Positions 6,149-6,618 of a stretch of 6,618 bases of DNA are shown here, piece by piece; position 1 is the first letter of the stretch, and each line of letters begins with the position of its first letter. The DNA is from an uncultured Lachnoclostridium sp. (lineage in GTDB: Bacteria; Bacillota; Clostridia; Lachnospirales; Lachnospiraceae). Under the pieces are notes generated by a model. It ran no database searches, was not told the DNA's origin, and saw only the letters and a program-made list of their open reading frames with translations. The position numbers and the translations under genes are program-made. The stretch spans positions 1-6,618 of the forward strand of contig CABQJX010000137.1 of assembly GCA_902464595.1 (NCBI GenBank). The letters run 5' to 3'.

Positions 6149-6367
6149 ATGTTAGACACAATGGATAAAGTTCTGATCGGAGCAAAGGTGAGATGGGATC
6201 TCTTTGTACATCGGCTGCTTCATGAGGAAAAGGGAGCATCTGATATTGTGGCCATCATGGTAGTGATCGTAATTCTTTTAGCCGTGGCTGTTATTTTTAA
6301 AGAACAGCTGACCGGATTAGTAGAAAAAGTATTTGGAAAAGCAACTACTTGGGTTGACGAAAACTAG
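6149..6367 (+). CDS. flp: Flp-like type IVb prepilin (major Tad pilin candidate)
   Basis: This 72-residue protein has a leader of about 29 residues ending in HEEKG, then a hydrophobic segment (about 33-50, IVAIMVVIVILLAVAVIF), then a short amphipathic C-terminal part. This is the layout of Flp-type IVb prepilins, especially the Flp1-like proteins of Clostridia. Such pilins are cut by a TadV-type peptidase after the Gly and assembled into thin adhesive pili. The likely cut is after Gly29, giving a 43-residue mature pilin starting ASDIV. The usual Glu at +5 is Val34; an Asp sits at +3 (Asp32). A strong AGGAGG (6135-6140) lies 8 bases before the ATG, one of the best ribosome binding sites of the operon, which suits an abundant subunit. 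Hairpins lie in the gaps on both sides. Position after tadZABC and before a TadE-like gene supports the call; sequence similarity of so short a protein alone would not. Confidence 0.82.
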   Translation: MLDTMDKVLIGAKVRWDLFVHRLLHEEKGASDIVAIMVVIVILLAVAVIFKEQLTGLVEKVFGKATTWVDEN

Positions 6368-6386
6368 AACTCAAAAGGCAAAATAT

Positions 6387-6416
6387 CAAAGGCCGGGCCG
6401 GGAAGCCGGGCCTTTG
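6387..6416 (+). terminator. GC-rich hairpin after the pilin gene (partial terminator or mRNA-stabilising structure)
   Basis: CAAAGGCC (6387-6394) pairs perfectly with GGCCTTTG (6409-6416), and GG (6395-6396) can add two pairs with CC across a bulge. The enclosed sequence is GC-rich. Only three T's follow the core before GG, and then TTGTAT, so as a terminator it is imperfect and read-through into the TadE-like gene is expected. It begins 20 bases after the pilin stop codon, a place where a hairpin would protect or define the 3' end of an abundant pilin mRNA. Confidence 0.6.
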
Positions 6417-6439
6417 GATTGTATATGGAGAAATGTATC

Positions 6440-6618
6440 ATGAAAAAGCGATGGAAAGAGGAGCGGGGAGTGATCCTGGTGGAAGCCTCCATTTATTTCC
6501 CCATTGTGATCTTCACGGTTTTTGCTATGATCTATTTCGGCATGGCAAAGTACCAGGAAAGCATCCTGACCTTCCAGGTGCAGAAGCTGGCCTCCATGGG
6601 AGCGCGGCAGGTGGCCTA
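6440..6618 (+). CDS. tadE: TadE-like pseudopilin, N-terminal part (cut by window end)
   Basis: Fifty-nine residues are visible before the window ends; the reading frame is open at the edge. A short basic leader (MKKRWKEERG) is followed by a hydrophobic segment at about 11-36. The peptidase site pattern is classic: cut after Gly10, then VILVEAS, with Glu15 exactly at +5. TadE/TadF-family pseudopilins have this layout and a larger C-terminal domain outside the membrane; they are minor pilins needed for Flp pilus biogenesis. I chose the ATG at 6440 because GGAG (6427-6430) lies nine bases upstream. An in-frame ATG at 6425 overlaps that site, would add five residues, and has no good site of its own. 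TadE and TadF cannot be told apart from this fragment; TadE is favoured by its place right after the pilin. Confidence 0.8.
   Translation, partial: MKKRWKEERGVILVEASIYFPIVIFTVFAMIYFGMAKYQESILTFQVQKLASMGARQVA

Noticed and set aside
1970..6618. The idea that the cluster is a new secretion or defence system.
   Set aside because: Gene order and motifs match a known Tad/Flp pilus locus (tadZ-A-B-C, Flp, TadE). Only individual features are unusual.
1..6618. tRNA, rRNA, CRISPR arrays, insertion sequences or attachment sites.
   Set aside because: No cloverleaf with a tRNA-like arm set, regularly spaced repeats, transposase frame or terminal inverted repeats was found on reading both strands.

Overview
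The window looks like part of a chromosome of a Gram-positive anaerobe of the class Clostridia, most likely Lachnospiraceae. This is inferred from moderate GC content, strong purine-rich AGGAGG or GGGGGA ribosome binding sites, consensus housekeeping promoters, and a Tad locus with no secretin or other outer-membrane genes. No species is claimed.

The first 1.5 kb is an independent unit: a near-consensus promoter (55-83), a CNNM/CBS/CorC_HlyC membrane protein (132-1475), and a strong bidirectional terminator (1489-1534). That terminator also ends a small XRE-type repressor gene on the minus strand (1539-1820). The XRE gene and the next operon diverge from a 149-bp AT-rich region. This region holds a perfect consensus promoter for the operon (1896-1924) and an ATTATC-N5-GATAAT inverted repeat just upstream of it.

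From 1970 to the right edge, all genes read rightward as a Tad (tight adherence, Flp-type IVb pilus) locus. In order they are tadZ (pole or assembly hub), tadA (secretion ATPase), tadB and tadC (inner-membrane platform), a small Flp-like pilin, and the start of a TadE-like pseudopilin cut by the window edge. Gaps within tadZ-A-B-C are 13-22 bp. The pilin has gaps of 65 and 72 bp on its two sides, each holding a hairpin, which suggests its mRNA level is set separately from the machine genes. TadA would power extraction and assembly of Flp subunits through the TadB/TadC platform at the membrane. TadZ would place the machine, and TadE would act as a minor or priming pilin. The prepilin peptidase (TadV/FppA) needed to mature Flp and TadE is not in the window.

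I do not see an undescribed system; this is a recognisable clostridial Tad locus. The points most worth a second look are the lost nucleotide-site residues in TadZ beside an apparently intact receiver residue set, the Flp pilin without the usual Glu+5, the hairpins flanking the pilin gene, a perfect 22-bp palindrome at the end of tadA, an internal duplication in the TadA N-terminus, and the candidate operator between the XRE gene and tadZ.
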